From: CAKZNE01 sp964485405
Lineage (GTDB): Bacteria > Bacteroidota > Bacteroidia > Flavobacteriales > Schleiferiaceae
DNA length: 64,000 bases
Assembly: GCA_964485405.1 (NCBI GenBank)
Contig: CAZAJG010000019.1
Location: 4,614-68,613 of the forward strand
Direction: 5' to 3'
A program made the translations under genes and the position numbers. A model generated the notes under the pieces. The model ran no database searches. It saw only the letters and a list, made by a program, of their open reading frames with translations, and was not told where the DNA came from. Shown here piece after piece: positions 15,636-23,165 of this stretch. Every line of letters starts with the position of its first letter. Positions within the stretch are counted from its first letter, which is position 1.

Positions 15636-16913
15636 CTAATGATACCGGAGCTGGAAACTTTGTTTTTCCAACGCCTCCCTATGGTTGGGATGCGCAATGC
15701 TGATTAAGAGCTTTGTACGTTCTTTAATGCTTTTACCATATAAGTTAACAACGCCATATTCTGTAACTACATAATGAATATGTGCTCTAGTAGTTACCAC
15801 ACCAGCCCCCGGCTTTAACATAGATACGATTTTAGATTCTCCATGTGAGGTAGTACTGGTCATGGCAATAATAGGTTTGCCATTTTCGCACAAAGAAGCA
15901 CCTCTAATAAAGTCCATTTGCCCGCCAACACCGGAGTATATAGTGCTGCCGATAGAATCGGCACAAACCTGTCCACTCAAATCAATCTCAATGGCACTGT
16001 TAATAGCTGTTACTTTAGGGTTTCTCCGAATAACGTCCACTTTGTTTACGTAGTCAGATTCTAGCATTTTTACGGAAGGGTTATCGTCCACAAAATCATA
16101 GAGTTTTTTAGAACCAATGAGAAAAGAAGAAACCAAACTACCGGGGTGTTTCTTTTTGTATTTACCGGTAATGATTCCCTTTTCTACCAAGGGTAATATA
16201 CCATCAGAGAACATTTCAGTATGTATGCCTAAATCTTTATGCTGATCTAAATACTTCAAGACGGCATCCGGTATAGAACCGATGCCCATCTGAAGTGTAG
16301 CTCTATCTTCAATAATGCCCGCAGCAAATTGTCCAATTCTTTCTTCTTCGGCAGAAATGGGTTTGGGATGATGGTAGGGGAGTTCTTCATCTTTGTATAC
16401 CAAATAATCTAAGTCATCCAGTCTTATCATGGCATCGCCATGGGTTCTGGGTACATACTTGTTTACTTGTGCAATAACCACATCCGCTTTGAGCAGCGCA
16501 GATTTAGTGGTATCTACGGAAACACCCAAAGAGCAATATCCATGTTGATCAGGTGGCGAAACTTGAACCAGGGCTTTGTTTAAGGGGATAACATCTCGTT
16601 TAAATAAGTAGGGTATTTCACTTAGAAATATCGGGATGTAGCTTCCTCGGCCTGCCTGTATGGCTTTTCGCGTATTGCTACCCACAAAAAAGGCATTGAT
16701 TTTAAAGGATTCGCTGTACTCTTCTCGAGCATATGGAGCTTCTCCTTCCGTGTGTAAATGGTAAAGGTTTACATCTTTAACTGTTCCATTTAGTTTACAC
16801 ATTTCGTGTACCAAATATCGGGGACAACCCGCAGCGGTTTGAATAAATACTTTATCGTTACTCTTTATGGTAGATAGAGCTTCGGCTGCCGTAACCTCTT
16901 TCGGTTCTTTCAT
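15636..16913 (-). CDS. acetyl-CoA hydrolase/transferase (4-hydroxybutyrate CoA-transferase-like)
   Basis: This 425-aa enzyme belongs to the Cat1/AbfT family of class I CoA-transferases, which move CoA between acetyl-CoA and an acid such as 4-hydroxybutyrate, butyrate or succinate, or hydrolyse it. The N-terminal domain (1-185) shows VQVSPPDQHGYCSLGVSVD; the C-terminal domain begins about residue 190 and contains the catalytic glutamate Glu233 in HTEMFSDG. QMGIGSIPDAVL and the glycine-rich GVGGQMDFIRGA (CoA binding) are intact, as is RAHIHYVVTEYGVVNLYGK near the end. Length is typical. No neighbouring gene of butyrate or hydroxybutyrate metabolism is seen, so the acid partner is unknown. Confidence 0.92.
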   Translation of the reverse strand: MKEPKEVTAAEALSTIKSNDKVFIQTAAGCPRYLVHEMCKLNGTVKDVNLYHLHTEGEAPYAREEYSESFKINAFFVGSNTRKAIQAGRGSYIPIFLSEIPYLFKRDVIPLNKALVQVSPPDQHGYCSLGVSVDTTKSALLKADVVIAQVNKYVPRTHGDAMIRLDDLDYLVYKDEELPYHHPKPISAEEERIGQFAAGIIEDRATLQMGIGSIPDAVLKYLDQHKDLGIHTEMFSDGILPLVEKGIITGKYKKKHPGSLVSSFLIGSKKLYDFVDDNPSVKMLESDYVNKVDVIRRNPKVTAINSAIEIDLSGQVCADSIGSTIYSGVGGQMDFIRGASLCENGKPIIAMTSTTSHGESKIVSMLKPGAGVVTTRAHIHYVVTEYGVVNLYGKSIKERTKLLISIAHPNHREALEKQSFQLRYH

Positions 16914-17174
16914 TTGTATAGGGGTGTTTTACTTTTATAGGGAAGTGATGGGTTTGTTTGTGCTCGAGCCAAAGCCTAGCTTTTTCAGGTAAACAGACAA
17001 ATTATTTAGGGAACTAATAACGATCATTGATACCGACCTTTAAGCAGTTTTAGAGTATGACGAATCCTATAATTGACTCCTCAAAACTAAGTCTGCTCGT
17101 GTGGCTGATGAATGATATTTATCAGGGAATTAAAAATAAACAAGATTAAATCTACAAGCCTTTGGATTACAGGC

Positions 17175-17915
17175 TTATGGTTCATCCAGCTCTTCTATTT
17201 CATCATAGTCTACCAAAAAGTAAGAGCCATATTCACTAACTGCCAGTATTCGTTTTAGTCCAAATGCCACAGCAGTGGCCGTTTTGGTGTTTAAATTACT
17301 GTTTGAATAACTGAAACGATCTCCAGCTTTCATATCGTTTTTACTTTTTACTCTGCTGTATACTTGCCGGAAAGGATACTTTTTAATCTTCTCTTTTTCG
17401 TCTTCTGTGGGAAAAGCGACCAAAATCCTATCTTTTTCTGTTAGGCCATATACAATACCGGATTGACCGCTTGGATCGATGATTACACTATCTCCTACAC
17501 TAAAAAAGTAATGGTTAGGTTTAAGCTTTTCTCTTTCTATTTGTTTCTGATAATGCGCAGAGTATATAAGAGAATCGCTTTCATTTGCAAAGCGCACTAC
17601 ATCTGCAGTAAGGGTAAGTTTTGTTTCAACATAAAACAGTCCGTATGTCTTTTTCCGGTCTATGGTTATATTGGCATATTGCTCACCAACCGAGAGTGGA
17701 CGGTTACGAATAAGCTCTTTCCGAGCTTCAAACAAAAGAGCATCCTTGGATTTTCCTCCGAATCCTAGGTATCGGGTAGAGCTTGCAGAACCATAGGCAA
17801 TTTCTTCATACACCATATTTTGATTGAAAGAAGAAACACTCATATTTCCAAAATGAGTTCTGGCACAGGAAGACAACAATAATCCAGAAAGGACTAGATA
17901 AACTATATTTTTCAT
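17175..17915 (-). CDS. lipoprotein of unknown function (DUF6567-like)
   Basis: A 246-aa lipoprotein: MKNIVYLVLSGLLLSSCA gives lipobox LSSC with Cys17. Residues 35-115 (YEEIAYGSASSTRYLGFGGK, LLFEARKELIRNRPLSVGEQ, NITIDRKKT...LTADVVRF) resemble the DUF6567 lipoprotein domain of Bacteroidota, seen often beside unrelated genes; this assignment is from memory. The remainder (120-246) is beta-rich, with GDSVIIDPSGQSGIVYGL and an ending DYDEIEELDEP, and could be two small SH3-like barrels. No catalytic residues are apparent. A weak hairpin (AAGCCT/AGGCTT, 17156-17176) overlaps the stop codon. The gene stands alone. Confidence 0.7.
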   Translation of the reverse strand: MKNIVYLVLSGLLLSSCARTHFGNMSVSSFNQNMVYEEIAYGSASSTRYLGFGGKSKDALLFEARKELIRNRPLSVGEQYANITIDRKKTYGLFYVETKLTLTADVVRFANESDSLIYSAHYQKQIEREKLKPNHYFFSVGDSVIIDPSGQSGIVYGLTEKDRILVAFPTEDEKEKIKKYPFRQVYSRVKSKNDMKAGDRFSYSNSNLNTKTATAVAFGLKRILAVSEYGSYFLVDYDEIEELDEP

Positions 17916-18017
17916 ACAACGACAGTTGGTGAATTATTTGGCTTACATATACCACAAGTATACCAAAATCTTGAGGATGTAAGGTTCGGTTATGAGTTGT
18001 GTTTATAAAACACTTGT

Positions 18018-18440
18018 TTAGAGTGTTTTTACATCTGGTTCTAGCCAGTTGAGTCTAGCTTTTACAGAGAACAGAGTTTCTGATCGATAGTACTGGAGTG
18101 GAAAGTTACTGGCTGCTTGTTCTGATTGAATAAAGCCGTTGCAAAGATCCACCATGGGGAGATTGGAAGTGGCACGGAGATAATTTTGGGCAAGTAAAAG
18201 CCAAAAGCGAGTTATCGTTTCATGATATCCTTCAGTTTCTGTATTGGGTGTGCCTACAGAAGTATTATGATTTGTGATTTTGGATCGTACATGGTTCATC
18301 GCTTTTTCAAATGGATAGGTATGGGTGTACCAAATCGCTACCACTAGATGTGCCTGATGTGTCCATTCGCTTTTTGGAAGCTCTTGATTTTCAAACCGAA
18401 GAATGAGAGAATTTATTTCTTTTTCGGTGTATGGTTTCAT
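18018..18440 (-). CDS. conserved hypothetical protein
   Basis: 140 residues, cytoplasmic, predicted alpha-helical. The motif EWTHQAHLVVAIWYTHTYPF (about residues 21-40) and the HNTSVGTPNTETEGYHETIT stretch are conserved in an uncharacterised family frequent in Bacteroidota and Proteobacteria, recognised only as a recurring pattern. The histidines in WTHQAH and YHET could bind a metal, but nothing confirms this. It starts 8 bases after the DUF2007 gene and probably shares its transcript. Confidence 0.7.
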   Translation of the reverse strand: MKPYTEKEINSLILRFENQELPKSEWTHQAHLVVAIWYTHTYPFEKAMNHVRSKITNHNTSVGTPNTETEGYHETITRFWLLLAQNYLRATSNLPMVDLCNGFIQSEQAASNFPLQYYRSETLFSVKARLNWLEPDVKTL

Positions 18441-18448
18441 GGGAATAT

Positions 18449-18868
18449 TTACTCTTTTTCGGTTTTAAACTCTTTTCCACAGTTTTTACACTTGTAGACT
18501 TTATCCAAATAAAAAGGGAAAATCATCAATAAAATAGAAAGAAGTAAGGAGATAAATCCCTTTGCATTTCTACTGGAATTGTAACCAGAGTAGAGCTGGG
18601 TAGACTCACAATTTGGGCACTTTATAGTCCTTCCTTGTTCATCCAGTAAAGGTGTGTTCTGTACCGTATCTAAAACTTGTTGAGCAAGCTCTACATCAAA
18701 GTCGTTCACTTTAATTTTAATCCCTTTTACCGCATTGTTGTATAAAGCATTCATAGTTACCATATTCTCATCAAATATGTAGCAGGCAATGCCTTCACTT
18801 TCTAGCTTAGAGCGAATAATATGAGCTTCAACAGAAGTTTCTGTAGTTTTTAGGGTAACTAAATTCAT
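18449..18868 (-). CDS. DUF2007 (putative signal-transducing) protein with zinc ribbon
   Basis: The N-terminal 70 residues of this 139-aa protein form a DUF2007 ferredoxin-like domain: VTLKTTETSVEAHIIRSKLE followed by GIACYIFDENMVTMN and GIKIKVNDFDVELAQQVL. The family is labelled putative signal-transducing protein because it resembles ACT/PII-like folds; no ligand is known. The second half is a zinc ribbon split around a hydrophobic helix: CPNCES at about 83-88, a membrane-like stretch GFISLLLSILLMIFPFYLD, then CKNCGKEF. This helix could tether the protein to the membrane. It lies 8 bases upstream of the 18018-18440 gene. Confidence 0.8.
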   Translation of the reverse strand: MNLVTLKTTETSVEAHIIRSKLESEGIACYIFDENMVTMNALYNNAVKGIKIKVNDFDVELAQQVLDTVQNTPLLDEQGRTIKCPNCESTQLYSGYNSSRNAKGFISLLLSILLMIFPFYLDKVYKCKNCGKEFKTEKE

Positions 18869-18913
18869 AGAGGTTAGCTAATGGAGTAGAACTTTGTGGA
18901 AAGCAACTCTGCT

Positions 18914-19756
18914 TTACTTTTGAGCTAAAATAATGTTATACGTCCAAAGTTGCTCTTGGAGAGCTTTGTATTGATAATAACCACATTTGTAATGGTCTTT
19001 GGCAAAGCGAGAAACTTTAGGATGAAAGAGGTTGTACATTTCTGAAGGAAGGGCACCCAAAATTGCAGCATAATACATGCGTTTTGCACTTTTCCGGATA
19101 TGGTCTGTATAATCCCAAACATCCGTTTGAGCAAAGCCTGTTTCATCACAAGCTTTCTTAAAATCCTCCGTAGTGGCATAATTTGGTACTGCCCAAGTTT
19201 TCATCCATTTGTTGAGCCAATCTTTATCGCTATTGGCCTGTTTGGATGTAGCAAAAAAGTCGGCAAGAATGAGTCGTCCACCTTTTTTGAGAATTCTGAA
19301 ACTTTCTTTAATAAAATCTGCTTTATTCGCAGCATGACATACACTTTCACAGGCCCAAACCACGTCAAAAGATTCGTCTGGAAAAGAGGTTTTCGTAAAA
19401 TCCATAAGGTGGAAATCAACCTTTCCCTCTAAGCCCTTTTCTTGCGCGCTTGCTCGGGCTAATTCCAATTGCCTTTCGCTTAAAGAAATTCCTGTAACCT
19501 GAGCACCGGTTTGTTGGTGTGCAAAAAAAGCTGCACCGCCCACACCGCAACCCGCATCCAAAACATGATGAGCGTGTTTAATTTGGCTCTTTTCGGCCAA
19601 CAGTTTATTGGTGTTTAGCAAGGCTTCATCAAAGCTGGACGTATCTTTATACCACAAGCCATAGTGAAGAGACAAATTGTTCTTCAGCTTCCACCATTTT
19701 TCGTAATGATTTTGAGTGGTGTTGTAATATTCAGCTACATCCTTTTGTGTAAACAT
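18914..19756 (-). CDS. class I SAM-dependent methyltransferase (tocopherol/sterol-like)
   Basis: The protein (280 aa from ATG 19756; an ATG at 19777 would add seven residues) is a Rossmann-fold methyltransferase. Motif I is VLDAGCGVGGAAFF (about 70-83), the acidic loop follows at QVTGISLSERQLELA, and the post-motif region DVVWACESVCHAANK is the substrate side. The start FTQKDVAEYYNTTQNHYEKWW and the phrase SLHYGLWYKDTSSFDEALLN are shared with gamma-tocopherol, sarcosine/dimethylglycine and sterol methyltransferases. The acceptor cannot be determined from sequence; small-molecule rather than nucleic-acid methylation is likely. It is cytoplasmic with no clear operon partner. Confidence 0.85.
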   Translation of the reverse strand: MFTQKDVAEYYNTTQNHYEKWWKLKNNLSLHYGLWYKDTSSFDEALLNTNKLLAEKSQIKHAHHVLDAGCGVGGAAFFAHQQTGAQVTGISLSERQLELARASAQEKGLEGKVDFHLMDFTKTSFPDESFDVVWACESVCHAANKADFIKESFRILKKGGRLILADFFATSKQANSDKDWLNKWMKTWAVPNYATTEDFKKACDETGFAQTDVWDYTDHIRKSAKRMYYAAILGALPSEMYNLFHPKVSRFAKDHYKCGYYQYKALQEQLWTYNIILAQK

Positions 19757-19839
19757 CTTTTTTATTTCTAAACACATTAAGCCTTAGGAATGCCAAAGAT
19801 AGTAGCAATTACAGAGTAGGCAACCGTTGTTTTACACTT

Positions 19840-20169
19840 CTACTTAGGAGGCAAAGTCATAACATAATCGTAGCTCTCATCTAAATATTTAGCTAAAACA
19901 TCCAAATCGCTAAGCAGGGTATCTGGTATAAGAATGTATCCTTTCATGGTAGCTCCATAAGATTTGTAGAGGGTGGTATTCAACTCTTCCCTATATTTTT
20001 CTTGAACCTCTTTTGAGAATCGAATGCCTATTTCTCCTGCTTTATTTAGCAAGGAGAACATATAACCATTGGCTGATGTATAAGGCATGGTTTTTCCTTT
20101 ACGCTGAAAGCGGTCACACTTGGCTACTAGTGCATCGTAAACGTCTAATCTTTCTTTATAAGTACTCAT
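19840..20169 (-). CDS. small conserved protein, TfoX-N/YjbR-like
   Basis: This is a 109-aa soluble protein. The segment MPYTSANGYMFSLLNKAGEIGIRFS followed by GATMKGYILIPDTLL resembles the fold of the TfoX N-terminal domain and of YjbR/MmcQ proteins (a five-stranded sheet with an NGYMF/K-G-x-x-x-I-P pattern). No catalytic role is known for such stand-alone domains. Its ATG overlaps the stop of the SRPBCC gene by four bases (ATGA), so the two are translationally coupled and may act together. The assignment is structural analogy by eye. Confidence 0.6.
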   Translation of the reverse strand: MSTYKERLDVYDALVAKCDRFQRKGKTMPYTSANGYMFSLLNKAGEIGIRFSKEVQEKYREELNTTLYKSYGATMKGYILIPDTLLSDLDVLAKYLDESYDYVMTLPPK

Positions 20170-20606
20170 TGTTTCTCTACGTATACTTTAAATTGTTGCA
20201 TCCACTTATCGCCTTGTTTTCTAAACATACTTGGGAAAAGAATAGCCATTAATTTAGGCATTACCCAATTGATTCGTGTATACTCGTATTCATAGTCGTA
20301 GCGGGTGGTTTCATCATCTATGGGCACAAAAGTACACTTCATGGTATTGTCCATATGTATATGATGATAAAAGGCTTCAAAAGAATCAGGAAGTTTGTTT
20401 TTGGTAACGGTTTCGGTTAAAAGCATGTCACGTTTTCCATGGGTAAAATACATTTTTGATACCGCTCCATCTTTAGCGGCTTCTCCAGAAATCAGCTCCT
20501 TTTTTTGAAAGCCATCCTGGTATTCCTTTAAACCAGCAGGATCGAGAAAGCATTCTACTACTTTTTCTCTGGCTTGGTTAATAACTACAGATCCTTTGTG
20601 TTTCAT
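20166..20606 (-). CDS. SRPBCC/START-like lipid-binding-fold protein
   Basis: A 146-aa helix-grip (SRPBCC) protein: VVINQAREKVVECFLDPAGL is the usual start (strand, then helix following D-P), with LISGEAAKDGAVSKMYF, TVTKNKLPDSFEAFYHH and the long C-terminal helix KLMAILFPSMFRKQGDKWMQ closing the hydrophobic pocket. Such proteins bind hydrophobic ligands or act as polyketide cyclase/dehydrase-like enzymes; ligand unknown. It is cytoplasmic. It is coupled to the downstream 109-aa gene through an ATGA overlap. Confidence 0.8.
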   Translation of the reverse strand: MKHKGSVVINQAREKVVECFLDPAGLKEYQDGFQKKELISGEAAKDGAVSKMYFTHGKRDMLLTETVTKNKLPDSFEAFYHHIHMDNTMKCTFVPIDDETTRYDYEYEYTRINWVMPKLMAILFPSMFRKQGDKWMQQFKVYVEKQ

Positions 20607-20662
20607 AGGGTTAAGGTATTATTTTGGGGTTGCAAATAGAAATTCATGCGGTAATTCATCGC

Positions 20663-21262
20663 TTAAGGCTTATCGTACATTACCCATTCTTCATTTTCAT
20701 AATGATATAACCCAGCACTTAAACCAGATAGTTTACAGTTTTCCGTAGGATCAGAACCTGCGCCATTTTCGGAGCGTTCCGTTTTACAAGATTTCTCATT
20801 TACTCGAATACCTCCTTCTTCTGGCGAAATAGGAGTTTGACAGTACACAAAATAAGAGTCACCATGTCTGCCAAACGATTCATCTGAACAATAGGTGATT
20901 TCATCCAAAAGGCGTTGTCCATTGTCTAAATCCCAAATCTGAATGTTTCGAACTACTGTGCCTCCACCAGAGCCATAGTAACGTCTTTCCCAATGTAAAA
21001 CCAGTTCTTGCTGTCCGGAATGGTTGAGTTCTATTCGTTCACAATCCAGCCCAAAATGGTCTATATCATTATCGTCAAAAACAGAAAAACTCTTCCATTC
21101 GCCATTCATTTTAATTTCAATGTTAGCCTCCCAATCGATTGCAATGCGATATAAACTAGAATCTTCTGGAGGTGTACAGAAATACGATTCAGTTTGGGCA
21201 TGAACCTTTAAAAAGGTTAAAAGGACCAGGCATACGAGAAGAAATGGTTTTTTACAGCTCAT
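20663..21262 (-). CDS. secreted hypothetical protein
   Basis: I do not recognise a family. The 199-aa product begins with a signal peptide (MSCKKPFLLVCLVLLTFLKVHA, cleavage likely before QTES). The mature part is beta-rich and contains VLHWERRYYGSGGGTVVRNI and QIWDLDNGQRLLDEITYCSD, a layout reminiscent of proteins that report the integrity of hydrolysed substrates (VCBS-type lines), but no metal-binding motif is complete. Several cysteines (residues 28, 74, 125, 137 and later) may form disulfides in the periplasm. It stands alone. Confidence 0.65.
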   Translation of the reverse strand: MSCKKPFLLVCLVLLTFLKVHAQTESYFCTPPEDSSLYRIAIDWEANIEIKMNGEWKSFSVFDDNDIDHFGLDCERIELNHSGQQELVLHWERRYYGSGGGTVVRNIQIWDLDNGQRLLDEITYCSDESFGRHGDSYFVYCQTPISPEEGGIRVNEKSCKTERSENGAGSDPTENCKLSGLSAGLYHYENEEWVMYDKP

Positions 21263-21404
21263 TAAAAAACTTCAAAGAAGGCAATTTAACTAAACCGCTC
21301 GACTAATGCCGTTTACACTATAAAAAAAGGGAGGAAAACACTCAGGTAGCTATCGACTATGAAGAACCCTGACCGAGTTAGAATTAGCTTGCTCCCTGAA
21401 CAGA

Positions 21405-21866
21405 TTATCCGTTGTACAAATAAATGTAAGCGTTTAAGGATGTAGCAACGATCAACCAAAGAAAGTAGGGGAGGATCAAAATGGATTTCCAGCGCAATAC
21501 TTTGAGATACGCAAACAGAAATAGACCTACTACAACGGTCAACACATTGATCAACACCAATCCTAAAGCAACTTCTTGTAAGTGAAAGAAAACAGGGTTC
21601 CAGCTTACATTGAATAACCATTGCAATCCATAAACGATGAGAAACAAACGTTTGTTTTTAAGAACCGGCCATAAAAACGCTAAGTAAGCGCTAAAACAAA
21701 GCATAATCGTACTCCAAGCCGCTCCAAAAGCCCATCCGGGAGGTGTCCAAGGTGCTTTGTTTAATTCTTGATACCAATCGGAAGCAACACCATCGCTGGT
21801 GAACAGACTACCAATTGCCAACGCACCAAAGTTGAGCAGTATAAATAAGAGAAAACGTTTGGCCAT
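21405..21866 (-). CDS. tspO: TspO/MBR family membrane protein
   Basis: This is a 153-aa five-helix membrane protein of the TspO (translocator/peripheral benzodiazepine receptor) family, which binds porphyrins and cholesterol-like ligands and modulates stress or pigment responses. The loop-1 signature ELNKAPWTPPGWAFGAAWS (about residues 31-49) and the aromatic NVSWNPVFF in helix 3-4 are characteristic; ends with ATSLNAYIYLYN. The ATG at 21866 gives the usual family length; the longer frame would begin at a TTG at 21908 and add 14 non-homologous residues. It is a single gene. Porphyrin-linked function is inferred from the family. Confidence 0.92.
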   Translation of the reverse strand: MAKRFLLFILLNFGALAIGSLFTSDGVASDWYQELNKAPWTPPGWAFGAAWSTIMLCFSAYLAFLWPVLKNKRLFLIVYGLQWLFNVSWNPVFFHLQEVALGLVLINVLTVVVGLFLFAYLKVLRWKSILILPYFLWLIVATSLNAYIYLYNG

Positions 21867-22060
21867 TTGCACAAACTTAATGGATAAACAACAGACGGTA
21901 AGACGCAAAAGTTTAGGATTGACTCAAATACTTTTATGTTTGGAAGGCCCTTTTTCCAACATTAAATCTATGTATACCGCTTAATTACTAGGTTCTACCA
22001 AAATCAAATACTCATATTTTGATAACCGTTAGGGCTTTTTTTATGTTGTAAAAGATTAAG

Positions 22061-23050
22061 TCAACGGAGTTGAAACTCAAATCTAGGGTCCTGATCTATT
22101 TTATATTGGGTGGCAACAGAGAGATCTTCTTCGGTTCTGTGGGAAAGGTTATCTAAAATTAAAGGTTGGGTGAGGCTTGTTCCCAGATTGTTTAAAGCTT
22201 GGTTCCCAAATATTTGGATTTTGGTACTCAAGAACATCAAATCCTTCTCATCCAAAGCACTTTTCGGTATATGACTGATCTTTTCCGGTGGCTTCCCACT
22301 TTCTTCTGTGTCATTTAATAGCTGTTTGCTCACTTCAAAAATTTGAGCCACTTCTTCACAGTTCTCTTCCGTTATTTTATTGTTCTCCAGCCCTGTTTTG
22401 CGAAGGCAAAGAAAGACTTCAATCTTTTCGGGTATAAATAGAGTTTTTTCTGGGGATTGACGCATCAGGTTTAAATACACTGAAACTTGCTGCTCCCGCG
22501 CTAAAGCGGATTGCATGGTTTCACTCAATATTATATCGAAAGGGGCATTGGGATCTATTTTATATGCTGTAGCATCCGCAATTAAAACATCAATCTTATC
22601 CGGGTTTAATTCCAATTTTTTTAACAGAGACTTGAGATGCTGAATGGTATCTTCATTGATGTCCATTAAGGTAAAATGAACATCTTCTTCTTGTAGCTTA
22701 AGTAGAGTAGGAAGCAAAATGGAGGCGAAAGGTCCGGTACCGGCATAAAGCACTCTAAGGTTCCTTTTACCTTTCTTCAACAAATCTTGTATAGCTTGGT
22801 AAGTACCTAAAACAAACCTTTTTGTTCTAAACGGATCGTTTAAACATTCTACAGCAATATTCATGGAAATGGCCATGCCATTCGATCTGTAAAAATGTTC
22901 TTGATTTTTAGCACTTTCCCTATTTATATTGGCTTGCTTTTGTAGTAATTCCTTGTACTGTAAGGTAGTTTTAGTTAGTAGTTCTTCAGATTCTTTTTCT
23001 TCAAAAAACGGAGTGGTGGTCTCCAATATTTGTTGAGCGAGTGCATTCAT
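22061..23050 (-). CDS. SAM-dependent methyltransferase, PRMT-like Rossmann domain
   Basis: The 329-aa protein (ATG at 23050; the frame extends to a TTG at 23077) has an all-helical N-terminal 95 residues and a methyltransferase core. Motif I is VLYAGTGPFASILLPTL; the acidic residue after strand 2 is in LMDINEDTIQHL. DVLIADATAYKID and ILSETMQSALAREQ follow; the SETM segment resembles the first arm of the double-E hairpin of protein arginine methyltransferases. The C-terminal part is beta-rich like the PRMT barrel. The family seems present in some Bacteroidota; its substrate is unknown. It has no coupled neighbour. Confidence 0.7.
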   Translation of the reverse strand: MNALAQQILETTTPFFEEKESEELLTKTTLQYKELLQKQANINRESAKNQEHFYRSNGMAISMNIAVECLNDPFRTKRFVLGTYQAIQDLLKKGKRNLRVLYAGTGPFASILLPTLLKLQEEDVHFTLMDINEDTIQHLKSLLKKLELNPDKIDVLIADATAYKIDPNAPFDIILSETMQSALAREQQVSVYLNLMRQSPEKTLFIPEKIEVFLCLRKTGLENNKITEENCEEVAQIFEVSKQLLNDTEESGKPPEKISHIPKSALDEKDLMFLSTKIQIFGNQALNNLGTSLTQPLILDNLSHRTEEDLSVATQYKIDQDPRFEFQLR

Positions 23051-23165
23051 GTTTGTGGTGGTAAAAATTTTAACCAAATGTTCATTTCATTCAATGCTCT
23101 CAAAATTATATCTTTTTACTAAAAAAAGCCTTTCTCCCATTTATGGTTTTATGTTGGCATACGTT

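Noticed and set aside
17463..17768. 101-residue open frame within the lipoprotein gene on the opposite strand
   Set aside because: It lies wholly inside a well-supported lipoprotein gene and its sequence has no domain or signal that would support expression.
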